DNA of 64,000 nt from Pelagomonas calceolata. Lineage: Eukaryota; Sar; Pelagophyceae; Pelagomonadales; Pelagomonadaceae. The DNA is taken from NCBI GenBank assembly GCA_918797485.1, contig CAKKNE010000005.1, positions 2,232,001 through 2,296,000 of the forward strand, written 5' to 3'. This document shows, piece by piece, positions 45,194 through 57,104 of the stretch. The position numbers and the translations under genes were made by a program. Position 1 is the first letter of the stretch; each line of letters begins with the position of its first letter. The notes under the pieces are model-generated. The model saw nothing but the letters and a program-made list of their open reading frames with translations. It had not been told where the DNA came from and searched no databases.

Positions 45194-45301
45194 TTATGTA
45201 TGTAAACGTTGTAAGTATGACTCTTTCTCATCGCGCCCGCCGACTACTGCCAACCCCAGTTAAGTTCGGTAATCACACATTAGGAATGACGATGGGTGGG
45301 A

Positions 45302-47881
45302 CTAGATGGCAAAAGCCGCCGGGGCCGGTCCACCGGCAACCCCCGCGGCGTAGACCTCGGAGCCGTACGGCGCTCCAAGCGTCGGCGCCAACGTCGGCAC
45401 GGGCGGCATAGGCGCGAGGTCCTCCATTGTTGAGAAGGCCGAGGGCGCCGGCGCCGGCGGCGCCGGTTCCTCCTCAGGTTCCGCCGGTTCCACCGGTTCA
45501 ACTGATGGCGAGTCCCCGGGCGCCCAGACGCGGTAGACCGGCCGCGGCAGCGCCAATGACGAAGGCGGCGCCATCCGTAACACATTGACGTCATGTAAAC
45601 CCTTGGCGACCATCGTCACGAGTAGCAATTTATGGGCCGGATGGTATACTACTTGTGGATCAAAGGGCAAATGGTATTCGTCCAACAGCACCTCCCGCAT
45701 CTTCACCGCCCAATCTTGTGGTGTATCCCGCAAAGCCTGCAACAAAGCATCATGGGCCCAAGATGCATGGTGCTGCGCGTGGCGACACGCCAACGCCCAG
45801 CACGAGTGCGTCTCGCACAGGATCAGCGCCAAGTCGCCCGCGTCCACTTCCAGCGACCCGAGCTCCTGCGCTAAAGCAACTCTCAACTGCATCGGCGTAC
45901 TACACACGGCGTCCCCGAGCAGCTCGCGCATCTGTCCTACCGAATCATCACTCATCGTGAACGGTCCCCACGCGTCGAGCGGTAACGTCAAATCATGAAC
46001 GGCCAACAGAGAACGGACTAGATGCGCCCCAATATAAGCCCCGACGTCGGGCAACGCTCTAGCAGCACGAACAAGCAACATGCAAGCAGAGTCGTTGATC
46101 GTATTGTCATTTGCTGTGGCATTATCAAAGACCTCCACAAACACCTCGGCGACCTTCTGGGCGTCCCTCCATTTGCGAGTCCAGCCCGCCTGCAGGACGG
46201 CGGCTGGTGTGGTTTTTGTTTTATGTCGTCCCGTAAAGACGTCGTTCTCGAGCGCGGCTTCCCTGTGTCGGGCTTCGTCCCTGCCGACCTCCGCTTCCCG
46301 TAGCGCTCTTCTGCATCTGTTGGCGCTTGCAGAGGGAGCGTCCCAGGCCGGGTCTAGAGTCCTTGATGGTCTTGGTGTAGGTGTATCTAAGTCACAGCGC
46401 AGGGGACAATTATCTAAGGAAGCGCGCCACGCTTCTAGCCTACTTGAATCTTCGCTCCGGAGGGCTTCGTCGGACGCGAGCCAGGCTAACAAGGCGTCGG
46501 CATCTTTACAAGCGGCTTTCGCACAGTCGACGTCCCGCAACGCGTCGTCTTCATCGTCTTCGTTAACAGCCGAAGCGAACCTCCGCACGCGCGCCGGCGT
46601 CCAGAGCTGGTGCGCCACGAACAACAAGGCCATGCGCTCGATCCTTCGCACTCGCGTCTCGTCCAGGGCCAAAGCATGCGCTTCGGTGTCCATCGATGAA
46701 GTGATTTCAATATCACAGAGCTGCGGGTGCTGCTCCAAGGCTAAACGCGCCTGCCGCAAGGCTTGGACGTCGGCCGCTTTCGCCACGGGCACCTTGGCCA
46801 CCAAGCCCTTCGTGAGGAGTAACCTTGCGAGTTCCAAACATCGGTCCGACGTCGACCGCGGCGCTCTGAATTGTACTGGGTAAGTAACACCAACAGCGTG
46901 GTTGCCCTCCTTTAGTAAAGACTGCAGCCGTCGCGCGAGCCGGTGGTACCGCACGGACCGCCCCGCGTCCTTCTTGAGGTCAACGAATTTCCGGCCGTCG
47001 TGGATCTGGAGGCGAGGAGCGTTCTTGGCCGCCTCCTCCGCGGCTAAGGCGCGTTTCGACGGCCGAGAACGCTTCGCGGGTCTTGACGATTGGGGAGTGG
47101 TGGCTTGCTTGCGCACGATGGGCACGGCCGCTTTGTAGGATCGCTTCGCCGGTAATCGAGAAGCATCGGAAGCCCTCTGAGAAAACACTCGTCCAGTAAG
47201 TCTCCCAAGCGCAACGCAGTGCTCCAAAGTAGACGCGTGGCGCACCGAAGCGAACTGGCCGCAGTGGCTCCGTATTTTATGTAGGGCGGTGCCGTCCATG
47301 ACACCATTACTATCAAGGGCCACGCGCCACTCGTGCCGCGACGCTCCTCTTCGTCTACACACATTACATGATATAATGACAATACCAGGCTCGTGCTCGC
47401 CGGCGTAGCGCACCTCGAGCTGCCTTGACCGCGTCGTGGCTCGCCCTTCGCGCGCGGCCTGCGCTTTTCTTTTAGCTTTCTCCTCGTCCAACGGTTCTTC
47501 CGGTATAGCCTTGCCCCGCTCCGTCCGCAACTCGACCTCGGTCAGAGGCGTGCCGTCGGGCCTCAGAATCTCGTCGAAGGCGTTCGTGATCTCGGTCCCG
47601 CAATCGCCGGTGACCTTTATGGATCGGTCGATCGTGCGCTGCATGAGTTCTAACGGGTCCGTGAGACTACCGGCGCTCTGGGAACTCAACTCGCGCTGTT
47701 CTTCCTCTGTTAGCGTGATCCTTTCCAGATGGGTACTTCGGACGGTCGCGGTGTCCCCATTGACGAACCGCACCTCGGCCCAGATGTGGCCGTTCGTGTG
47801 GCGCCAGTGCCTCAGGACCACGCCGCGCGCTCCCGATCGTCTTGCGCGCACGTGCATGTCTCGTCGCAGGTCGATGCCCAT
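45302..47881 (-). CDS. large nuclear-type protein of unknown family
   Basis: 859 residues in one exon. The N-terminus carries a small barrel (RRSGARGVVLRHWRHTNGHI, WAEVRFVNGDTATVRSTHLE) like a Tudor/KOW module. A helical domain with a CX2C pair follows (IVIISCNVCRRRGASRHEWR), then basic patches (RPAKRSRPSKRALAAEEAAK) that look like nuclear signals. The C-terminal 400 residues are helical with HEAT-like runs (SACMLLVRAARALPDVGAYI, GAHLVRSLLAVHDLTLPLDA, LILCETHSCWALACRHAQHH), ending in a Pro/Ala tail. No catalytic motif was recognised. It converges on the IRE1-like gene, 108 bp apart. Confidence 0.55.
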   Translation of the reverse strand: MGIDLRRDMHVRARRSGARGVVLRHWRHTNGHIWAEVRFVNGDTATVRSTHLERITLTEEEQRELSSQSAGSLTDPLELMQRTIDRSIKVTGDCGTEITNAFDEILRPDGTPLTEVELRTERGKAIPEEPLDEEKAKRKAQAAREGRATTRSRQLEVRYAGEHEPGIVIISCNVCRRRGASRHEWRVALDSNGVMDGTALHKIRSHCGQFASVRHASTLEHCVALGRLTGRVFSQRASDASRLPAKRSYKAAVPIVRKQATTPQSSRPAKRSRPSKRALAAEEAAKNAPRLQIHDGRKFVDLKKDAGRSVRYHRLARRLQSLLKEGNHAVGVTYPVQFRAPRSTSDRCLELARLLLTKGLVAKVPVAKAADVQALRQARLALEQHPQLCDIEITSSMDTEAHALALDETRVRRIERMALLFVAHQLWTPARVRRFASAVNEDDEDDALRDVDCAKAACKDADALLAWLASDEALRSEDSSRLEAWRASLDNCPLRCDLDTPTPRPSRTLDPAWDAPSASANRCRRALREAEVGRDEARHREAALENDVFTGRHKTKTTPAAVLQAGWTRKWRDAQKVAEVFVEVFDNATANDNTINDSACMLLVRAARALPDVGAYIGAHLVRSLLAVHDLTLPLDAWGPFTMSDDSVGQMRELLGDAVCSTPMQLRVALAQELGSLEVDAGDLALILCETHSCWALACRHAQHHASWAHDALLQALRDTPQDWAVKMREVLLDEYHLPFDPQVVYHPAHKLLLVTMVAKGLHDVNVLRMAPPSSLALPRPVYRVWAPGDSPSVEPVEPAEPEEEPAPPAPAPSAFSTMEDLAPMPPVPTLAPTLGAPYGSEVYAAGVAGGPAPAAFAI

Positions 47882-48366
47882 CGTTTTTCGCAGCGCTTTG
47901 GGTTTTTGGTCCGGCGCGCGGCCTATGCGCTGGCGCGGTGGTGTTGCTTATGTGTTGCGAAGCTTTCCGCAAGCGATGCGGCCAGCGGCGCAATGCTTTC
48001 GGCGGATTCGGCTGCCTGGCTTGCGAGTGCTTTCGGCTCCGGCACGGCTCGGCAGGCGACGTCGGTGCCGCAGCGCTGCAGCGACCTTCGGATGCGGTCG
48101 TTCAGGCCTCGCGCTGCTGCTGCTTTGCGGTGTCAGCGAGTTTTTTATGCCCTGGTTTGGCACACAGAGTTTGTTGCTAAGTCTGCTGCCGAAAAACTAA
48201 ACCAGACCTCCGACGCCTCCGACGCCTCTCTGGCACGCGCTTTCGGACGGATCAGCAGAGTTTTGAAATCGGGCGAAATTTCTAGTGTGTTAATCTAGGA
48301 CTATCGTGATAGAAAGCGCAGCACAGAATCCGTAATTACGCGGGGACTACAAGCCTATAAGCAAAA
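47882..48366. other. divergent promoter region
   Basis: Shared upstream region of the 45302-47881 gene and the isocitrate dehydrogenase gene. CTAGTGTGTTAATCTAG at 48281-48297 looks like a degraded CTAG dyad (both CTAG halves, TGT and TTA kept, spacing shortened). An open + frame here has no credible protein signature. Confidence 0.4.
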
Positions 48367-51457
<3,091 letters not shown>

Positions 51458-51575
51458 ACCACAAGCCCCTCCCCTCCCCTACCCCGTCGTCCTAATCATA
51501 CTTGGCGCCAAACATAATGGTGATTGGGAGTCGTGTGGTAGGCGATGGGAGGAGGACGTGGAGCGGATAATGGGT

Positions 51576-52037
51576 CTACGCGACGACGCAGCAGGATGTG
51601 GATCGCGTCGGCGCGGCGTAGTAGTGGTCGAGCTTCCGCGGCGCGCGCGGCGCCGAGTCGTCGAGCAAGTTTGTCACGGAAATCGGCGACGGCGAGTGGG
51701 GGCTCGCCGGCTCCTCCGAGGGCGACCAAACCTCGGACTGGATCGTGTCGAGTTCGGAAATCACGGAGAGGGTCGTCGGGCGGGTGGGCGTGAACGGACT
51801 GCGCGGGCTTGAGTCGCCGTCGCCAACGGTGCTGTCGCCGTCGCCGCTGTCGTACGCGCCGCGGCTATGAGTCGCCGTGGATACGTCGCCGTGTACGCGC
51901 GATAGAGGAGGGCGCGGGCCGCGCGGCGGGCGCGACGCGCCGGCGGCGTTGTCAGCACGACGCGCGGCGTCCGACATGGCCTGGAGCGACTCCATTCGCA
52001 GCTGTCGCAGGCGCGGGTCCGGCTCGCGGCCGCTCAT
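51576..52037 (-). CDS. small CAAX-box protein of unknown function
   Basis: The ATG at 52037 (MSGREPDPRLRQLRMESLQA) gives 153 residues, preferred over a frame start at 52142 that would add a non-homologous hydrophobic stretch. The protein is acidic, Ser/Pro-rich and probably disordered (GAYDSGDGDSTVGDGDSSPR, WSPSEEPASPHSPSP). It ends TSCCVVA: CVVA is a farnesylation-type CAAX box, with a neighbouring cysteine available for palmitoylation. This predicts a membrane-anchored adaptor rather than an enzyme. N-terminal RLRQLRMESLQAMSDAARRA could be an amphipathic helix. Confidence 0.5.
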   Translation of the reverse strand: MSGREPDPRLRQLRMESLQAMSDAARRADNAAGASRPPRGPRPPLSRVHGDVSTATHSRGAYDSGDGDSTVGDGDSSPRSPFTPTRPTTLSVISELDTIQSEVWSPSEEPASPHSPSPISVTNLLDDSAPRAPRKLDHYYAAPTRSTSCCVVA

Positions 52038-52499
52038 GGTGATGATAACGCGGCGAGACGGGAATATGAGCAAAAGAAAACACACAGCGCTCTTGTCGAC
52101 CAGAGCTATCAAGCTCCAGTGATTCAGGATATCGACGACCACGGACTGGCGTGACCCGCGTCCACAGCTAGGTACGCTTACAACGTTAACTCTAATCTCA
52201 AGTCCGACTCAGCTGAGTTCCTGGGCTTGCGCTCGATTTTCCCAGTGTTGCGAATGTCTCAAAGCAAGGTTCAATCAATTGAAAGCAGCCGTTGAGATCG
52301 CCTAGCCGCTCTAGCGTTTGTAAGACACTAGCAAGCAAGCTGACTGTGTCGCAAAGCAGCCGCTGCGTTCGACGACATAAATCACTGCCATTGACCAGGC
52401 GACGTTGCATTGATCAGTCGAGACGCACGCGACACGGGTTCCAACAGCTTATTGTAAACAGACAGGCATAAGCAGCGTTTCAGACCACGCACTCCAGCC
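52038..52499. other. divergent promoter region with one CTAG dyad
   Basis: Lies between the CAAX gene start and the ABC gene start. The dyad at 52311-52332 is preceded by an extra CTAGCCGCT (52302-52310), so half of the motif appears tandemly repeated. No gene seen. Confidence 0.45.
52311..52332 (+). promoter_or_regulatory. CTAG promoter dyad, copy 10
   Basis: Reads CTAGCGTTT, GTAAGACACTAGC. It lies 168 bp upstream of the ABC ATPase (52500) and 274 bp from the CAAX gene start (52037, minus). Confidence 0.7.
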
Positions 52500-53651
52500 A
52501 TGTCATCACTGTCGGCCGCAAACGAGGAGCAAAACGTGGTAACCATCAAGAATTTGAACTTCCGCTATGACACGGGTGCGCCGCTGAACATCAACGGCCT
52601 CGACTGCGTCATCCCGGCCAATAGCAAGGTCATCCTCGTCGGTGCCAACGGCGCCGGCAAGTCGACGCTGCTGCGCATCCTGACGGGTGTGATCTATTTG
52701 GGCTTAGAAAGCGATGAATTTGACATCGCGGGCACAGCCACGCCGCACGACCAAGCCATGGGCGTCGCGTACCTAGGAGGCGTCTGGAAGCGCCGCCGGA
52801 CGGGCTTCGAAGGCATCGAGCCGTACTCGATGGATATCGCCGCGCGCGACATGATGAAGAAGTGGCAGGATGAAAATTTGGAGAGACGAGATGAATTAGT
52901 GCGCGTGCTGGGCATCAACCTCGACTGGCGGATGCATGAATGTTCAGATGGACAAAGAAAGAAGGTGCGCATCATGCTCAAGCTGCTGCGGCCCTTCAAG
53001 CTCTGCGTCGGCGACAGCGCGGAACCCACCTCGCGGCGACGGCGTGCTAGCCTCACATTTGTTTCCCGTGCGCAGGTCATCGACGAGTTCGCGGCCGACC
53101 TCGACATCTTCTCGAGAGCTAGGTTCTTCGAGTACCTCTCGAAGGAGTGCGAGCTGCGCGGCGCGGCCGTGGTCTACGCGACCCACATCTTCGATCAAGC
53201 GGACAAGTGGGCGACGCACGTCGCGTTCATGCAGCTCGACAAGAAGCTGTCGCCCGTCCATAAACTTCACGACTACGCGCCGTACCAGGAGATCCTCGCG
53301 CGGACGGGCAAAGATCGCGCGTATTGCCCGTGCGTGCTCCGCGTCTCATTACTTCGTGACGCCATCGACGAGGCGCCCCGTCGCAGGATGTATGTCCTAG
53401 TCCTCGAAGAACTAGAAAGGCAGTACCGCGCCCACTCTCACTTGTTTGATGCGGACAACCAGTGCCTGACCGACGTCATCATGGCGGAGCAGGCTTGCGA
53501 GAAGGCGGCGGACCGCCACTTTTCCGAGAGCGGCAAGGGCTACGAGAGCGGTCGCGTCGCGCGAGCCATGGCCATCGAGTCCATGGACGAGCACCGGCGC
53601 AAACGGCGCGAGGAGGAGAAGGCGCGCGAAATTCTCGCGGCGAAGGCCTGA
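52500..53651 (+). CDS. soluble ABC ATPase of the CAF16/ABCI type, three exons
   Basis: The coding sequence joins 52500-53006, 53076-53320 and 53387-53651 (338 residues). There is a single nucleotide-binding domain without membrane spans: Walker A VGANGAGKSTLLRILTG, signature CSDGQRKKVRI and, after removing intron 1, the Walker B/D-loop region KLCVIDEFAADLDIFSRARF, then the switch H in YATHIFDQADKWATHVAFMQ. CAF16 of yeast (CCR4-NOT-associated) and plant ABCI19-21 share this layout. The 66-69 bp introns are multiples of three without stops, so unspliced reading gives spurious residues (VGDSAEPTSRRRR, YCPCVLRVSLL). A transcription-linked or cytosolic regulatory role follows the family. Confidence 0.82.
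   Translation: MSSLSAANEEQNVVTIKNLNFRYDTGAPLNINGLDCVIPANSKVILVGANGAGKSTLLRILTGVIYLGLESDEFDIAGTATPHDQAMGVAYLGGVWKRRRTGFEGIEPYSMDIAARDMMKKWQDENLERRDELVRVLGINLDWRMHECSDGQRKKVRIMLKLLRPFKLCVGDSAEPTSRRRRASLTFVSRAQVIDEFAADLDIFSRARFFEYLSKECELRGAAVVYATHIFDQADKWATHVAFMQLDKKLSPVHKLHDYAPYQEILARTGKDRAYCPCVLRVSLLRDAIDEAPRRRMYVLVLEELERQYRAHSHLFDADNQCLTDVIMAEQACEKAADRHFSESGKGYESGRVARAMAIESMDEHRRKRREEEKAREILAAKA
53007..53075 (+). other. in-frame intron 1 of the ABC ATPase gene
   Basis: 69 bp, GTCGGCGACAG to CCCGTGCGCAG. Left flank GTCGGCGA and right flank GTCATCGA agree at 6 of 8 bases, a possible decayed target duplication placed as in the two clear introners. GCGGCGACGGCGT inside resembles the left introner arm. 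Removal rebuilds the Walker B segment. Confidence 0.7.
53321..53386 (+). other. in-frame intron 2 of the ABC ATPase gene
   Basis: 66 bp, GTATTGCCCG to CCCGTCGCAG. It contains GACGCCATCGACGAGGCG (53359-53376), close to the introner core. Removal joins GKDRA to MYVLVLEELERQ. Confidence 0.65.
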
Positions 53652-53665
53652 TATATGTAATGTAC

Positions 53666-54298
53666 TTATCCCTTGCTCTCCGCGACGCCCCGCGGCGCCC
53701 TTGCCCGCACGGGCACGTCATCCCGCACGACGCCCGCCTCGGCGTCTTCCTCGTGACTCGCCGCCGGCGCCGCCGAGAAGAGCGCTCTCACTTCGTCCGA
53801 GGCCGCGTTGTACCGCGCCGACAGCGACCGCGGCCGCAGCGCCATGTGCGCCACGGGCAGGACCAGCGCGAAGGAAAACACGAGCGCGATCCACGTCAGC
53901 ACGCCGAAGAAAATCAAAGTGAGCGGCGCGGCCACGGCGGCGGCGAGCGCGCGGTTCTTGGTCGTGAGCTTGACGCTATAGCTGCCGATCATAAGGATGC
54001 GGCGGCCGGGGCAGGCCGTCACGGACGCCGTCGACGCTATTGCTGCCACGCACAGAGCAAAAAGAGATGTGGGCCACCACAGCAACCCCAGCGCGACGAC
54101 GAGCGTCGTCAGCTGCGCGTAGTTCGCTTTATAATGCAGCCAGTTCGTCGCCATGCGCGTGTCGAGGTCGCGCGCCGTCGGCTTGAACTGCTCGAAGAAC
54201 TCGCCCCACGGTCTAGCTCCAGCGTAGTGGAGGTCGAAGCGCCTCCAGGTGTCTTGGAGCTCCGCTAACCCATCGGTGGAGAGGAGCTCTTGGAACAT
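53666..54298 (-). CDS. PRA1 family (prenylated Rab acceptor) membrane protein
   Basis: 210 residues. The family block RPWGEFFEQFKPTARDLDTR, MATNWLHYKANYAQLTTLVV is clear (RPw.eF.....fs.P.......R...N...y..NY), with two hydrophobic hairpins (VALGLLWWPTSLFALCVAAI and AAVAAPLTLIFFGVLTWIAL, VFSFALVLPVAHMAL). PRA1 proteins act in ER/Golgi to organise Rab-dependent vesicle traffic. The tail is acidic and disordered. Sequence between the hairpins (nt 54026-54038, ACGCCGTCGACGC on +) coincides with the introner core, but the chain length is normal without removing anything. Confidence 0.8.
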   Translation of the reverse strand: MFQELLSTDGLAELQDTWRRFDLHYAGARPWGEFFEQFKPTARDLDTRMATNWLHYKANYAQLTTLVVALGLLWWPTSLFALCVAAIASTASVTACPGRRILMIGSYSVKLTTKNRALAAAVAAPLTLIFFGVLTWIALVFSFALVLPVAHMALRPRSLSARYNAASDEVRALFSAAPAASHEEDAEAGVVRDDVPVRARAPRGVAESKG

Positions 54299-54699
54299 AG
54301 TGCTGGGTGTGCTGCAGGCTATATCGCAGCTTAGCGCTGGCTTAACAACGATGTATCACGGCAGTCAGCGAGTTAGACAGATGCGTTTGCAGCCGTGAAG
54401 TCCACTCGTGTGGCTCCACAGTTCCGCTGTTACCAAGCTGCCAGCGGCATGAGCCTCGACATTTCTTCAGTCAATATTGCGCAAAAGAAGGCTCAAAGAG
54501 GTCCTTGAAGGCTCATATCGCGTTCTTTAAGTTTTGGCGGGCTTGCTGCTTGCTAGTGTCTTACATGCCGCTAGCCAGCAGGTGCGGCGGCAGCCGTAGT
54601 TTTATCAATATTACAGCAAGCAGAATTGGCTAACGAAGCAGCATCGCTCACCATCAATCAGTGCGGCAAGGCTGCAACCATCGCGCGCTGCGCGTGACG
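54299..54699. other. divergent promoter region with one CTAG dyad
   Basis: Lies between the PRA1 and NSUN2-GNAT starts. It is AT-richer in the centre. Only the dyad at 54552-54575 was recognised. Confidence 0.45.
54552..54575 (-). promoter_or_regulatory. CTAG promoter dyad, copy 11
   Basis: On + it reads GCTAGTGTCTTAC, AT, GCCGCTAGC, a perfect match to the consensus. It is 125 bp from the NSUN2-GNAT start (54700) and 254 bp from PRA1 (54298). Confidence 0.75.
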
Positions 54700-57081
54700 A
54701 TGGCAAAGCCAGCACAGCCCGCGCTGCAGCGTGCAGCCAAGGCCGCAACCACGGCGGGCGAAGCGCATGCCTCATCCAACGCACCAAAAGAGAAACCGAC
54801 GGCAGGGGAACAGCGCTTCGAGGCCTACTACGCGCAACAGCATCTCGTGCCAGCGCCAGAATTCGCGAAACTGCTCGAGGCGCTGCGCAAGCCACTACCC
54901 ATCACGTTCCGCATCTTCGACGCGACGCGCGACGGCACGTGCGCGCGACTCGAAGCCGAGGCGCGAGCACTGGGCGCCACGCGACTTCAGGCGAAAGGCG
55001 CGTGGACATTCGCCGGCGAAGCGAGGAGGGAGCTGCGGGCGCAGGGAGATAAGACGCGAGACGGCGCTCTCAGGGACTTCCTGGTACGGGGCGACCGCTT
55101 CCGCTGCCTAAGACGGCAGGAGGAGGTGTCCATGGCGTCCGTGGAGGCCTTGGACCCGCGACCAAATGACGTTGTGTTAGATTGCTGCGCGGCGCCCGGG
55201 TCCAAGACGACGCAATTAGTAGAACGCTGCGAGGGCGGGTGCGTCGTCGCCGTCGAGTACGACGCGAAGCGAGCACGAGCTTTGGTCGCGCGCTCGCTGC
55301 ACGTCTGCGGCGGCGACCGCGCGGCGCGGCTCGTCGTCTGCAAGGGCGACGCGACCAAACTGCCGTCGTCGCAACGTTTTGATCGGGTCCTCTGCGACGT
55401 GCCGTGCTCGGGCGACGGCGCGCTGCGCAAGACCGGGATGCGAGCTTATCGTAGGTGGCGCTGCGCCGACGCGTTGGCTCTCCACGACCTCCAGCTCAGA
55501 ATTGCATTGAAGGGCGCTGATTTACTCAAGGTCGGCGGGCGCCTCGTCTACAGCACGTGTTCCCTCAACCCCGTCGAGAACGAGGCCGTCGTTTTTCGTT
55601 TGTTGGAGGCGCGGCCCGATTTGGCGCTCGTGGACCACGGCCTCGGAACGGCGTGGCGCGCGCGGCCCGGGCTGGCGACGTGGCGGTTGCTCGTCGACGA
55701 CCACCGCGGCGACGGCGTCGCCGTCGCCTCGGACGCCTACGCGCACCTCCGTCCGCCTTCCATGGATATTGGCCTCCGCCGATGCGCGCGGCTCTACCCG
55801 CACGACGGCGACCGTGGAGGGTTCTTCCTCGCGGTGTTCGTCAAAAAGACGTTTTCATTAACGACGCCGCGCCTGCGCCTGCGACCGTTCGCGGCCGCGG
55901 ACGCGGCGCGGCTCCCGGCTCTCTGCGGCGACCTCGAGGTGAGCCGGACGTGCATGCGCGTGCCGCACCCCTACGGTATCACGGAGGCCCGCTTCTTTCT
56001 GGATAAGGTGTGCGACGGCGGGGCTAGCTCCACGCAAGGGTTGACATTACGTGACAGGATTATTCAGATGAAGCGCGGCGCGGGCCCGAGCCTGACGCTG
56101 GCGGTCGTCAAGCGCGACGGCGACGAACTGATCGGCTGCGTTAGCCTCGACCGCGACAACTTTAACGAGACGCCGCGCATCGGCTACTGGCTCGGGCGCG
56201 CGTTCTGGCGCCGCGGCTACGCGACAGAGGCGGCCCGAGCTATCATCGCCCACGGCTTTGATGTCCTTAAGCTCGAGAATATTGAAGGGACGCACTTCCT
56301 GGAAAACCCGGCGAGCGGCGCCGTGCTACGGAAGCTCGGATTTGTTCCTGTGGAGGACGGGCCCTCGCCGCCGCAAGCGTGCGCCGCGCGCGGCGGGGTA
56401 GAGTTGCCGACGGCGACGCTCCGCCTGGCGCGTCCCCAATCGAGGCCGTCGACCGACGCGCACCCGCTCCGCCTCATTGACGAAGATGCCTGGAGGCGGT
56501 TGGTGTTGGAGTTGGACGTCAAAGCGGGACTCCCTTTCGGGAATGCGCTATTTGCGAGGTCGGGCGGCGGCGCGCGCGGCGCAGGCGCGTGGTTACTCGA
56601 TAGAACTGCGGCCATCGTCCTCAGCCGCCTCCTGGCCGCGGGCGTGGCCGTCGAGGGTGCCGGGGTCAAAATCGTCGAGAAACGCGGCGGTGGCGAGGCG
56701 GCGCGGCAGCTGGGCACCGACTTGTTCGACGGCCGGCTGACCTACGACGGCGCCGACGCGTTGCTGCGGCGCGGGGCGCTCGGCGCAAAACGCGTCGTCG
56801 ACGTCGACGCGACGGCGTGGCGCGTGCTGTTGAAAGGCGGACGCATTCCACTGCGCGACTTGCCCGCCGAAATGATGGAGATGAGTCCCGGCACGGCGGT
56901 CGCGCGCCACGGCGGGTCCTCGATTACCCTGTGGCGCGGCGCGGCCGACGCCGTCACCGTGATGGTTCGCGGAGATGATTTGGAGCGGCTCCGACGCGGC
57001 ATCCCTGCGGGCCGGTCGTACCTCCGCTACGCCGTTGCGGTCGCAGCCGTTGCGGCGATCGCGGTGATGCGCCGCCGTTAA
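54700..57081 (+). CDS. NSUN2-type tRNA m5C methyltransferase fused to a GNAT acetyltransferase, with hydrophobic C-terminal tail
   Basis: The ATG at 54700 (MAKPAQPALQRAAKAATTAG) gives 793 residues. Residues about 40-390 are NSUN2: FEAYYAQQHLVP, LRKPLPITFRI, RRQEEVSMASVEALDPRPND, LDCCAAPGSKTTQLVE, then catalytic motifs LCDVPCSGDGALRK and VYSTCSLNPVENEAVVF with both reactive cysteines. Where NSUN2 normally continues to its C-terminal region, residues about 390-570 are a RimJ/RimL-type GNAT (TTPRLRLRPFAAADAARLPA, IGCVSLDRDNFNETPRIGYW, LGRAFWRRGYATEAARAIIA, NPASGAVLRKLGF). Residues 590-770 resemble the NSUN2 PUA-like C-terminal region. The last 18 residues (YAVAVAAVAAIAVMRRR) form a tail-anchor-like helix. 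One frame runs through all parts with no intron signal. Confidence 0.85.
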   Translation: MAKPAQPALQRAAKAATTAGEAHASSNAPKEKPTAGEQRFEAYYAQQHLVPAPEFAKLLEALRKPLPITFRIFDATRDGTCARLEAEARALGATRLQAKGAWTFAGEARRELRAQGDKTRDGALRDFLVRGDRFRCLRRQEEVSMASVEALDPRPNDVVLDCCAAPGSKTTQLVERCEGGCVVAVEYDAKRARALVARSLHVCGGDRAARLVVCKGDATKLPSSQRFDRVLCDVPCSGDGALRKTGMRAYRRWRCADALALHDLQLRIALKGADLLKVGGRLVYSTCSLNPVENEAVVFRLLEARPDLALVDHGLGTAWRARPGLATWRLLVDDHRGDGVAVASDAYAHLRPPSMDIGLRRCARLYPHDGDRGGFFLAVFVKKTFSLTTPRLRLRPFAAADAARLPALCGDLEVSRTCMRVPHPYGITEARFFLDKVCDGGASSTQGLTLRDRIIQMKRGAGPSLTLAVVKRDGDELIGCVSLDRDNFNETPRIGYWLGRAFWRRGYATEAARAIIAHGFDVLKLENIEGTHFLENPASGAVLRKLGFVPVEDGPSPPQACAARGGVELPTATLRLARPQSRPSTDAHPLRLIDEDAWRRLVLELDVKAGLPFGNALFARSGGGARGAGAWLLDRTAAIVLSRLLAAGVAVEGAGVKIVEKRGGGEAARQLGTDLFDGRLTYDGADALLRRGALGAKRVVDVDATAWRVLLKGGRIPLRDLPAEMMEMSPGTAVARHGGSSITLWRGAADAVTVMVRGDDLERLRRGIPAGRSYLRYAVAVAAVAAIAVMRRR

Positions 57082-57104
57082 GTGTGTGTGTAACATGTAA
57101 GAAC

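Noticed and set aside
48281-48297. CTAGTGTGTTAATCTAG as a 13th promoter dyad
   Set aside because: Spacing is shortened and the GCGGC part is missing; noted only as a possible degraded copy.
54026-54038. Introner core (ACGCCGTCGACGC) inside the PRA1 coding sequence, with a possible 72-bp GT-AG intron on the minus strand
   Set aside because: Removing 72 bp would delete a stretch needed for normal PRA1 length, and 13 bp can arise by chance from GCG/TCG/ACG codons. It could be an exonised introner, but I cannot support that.
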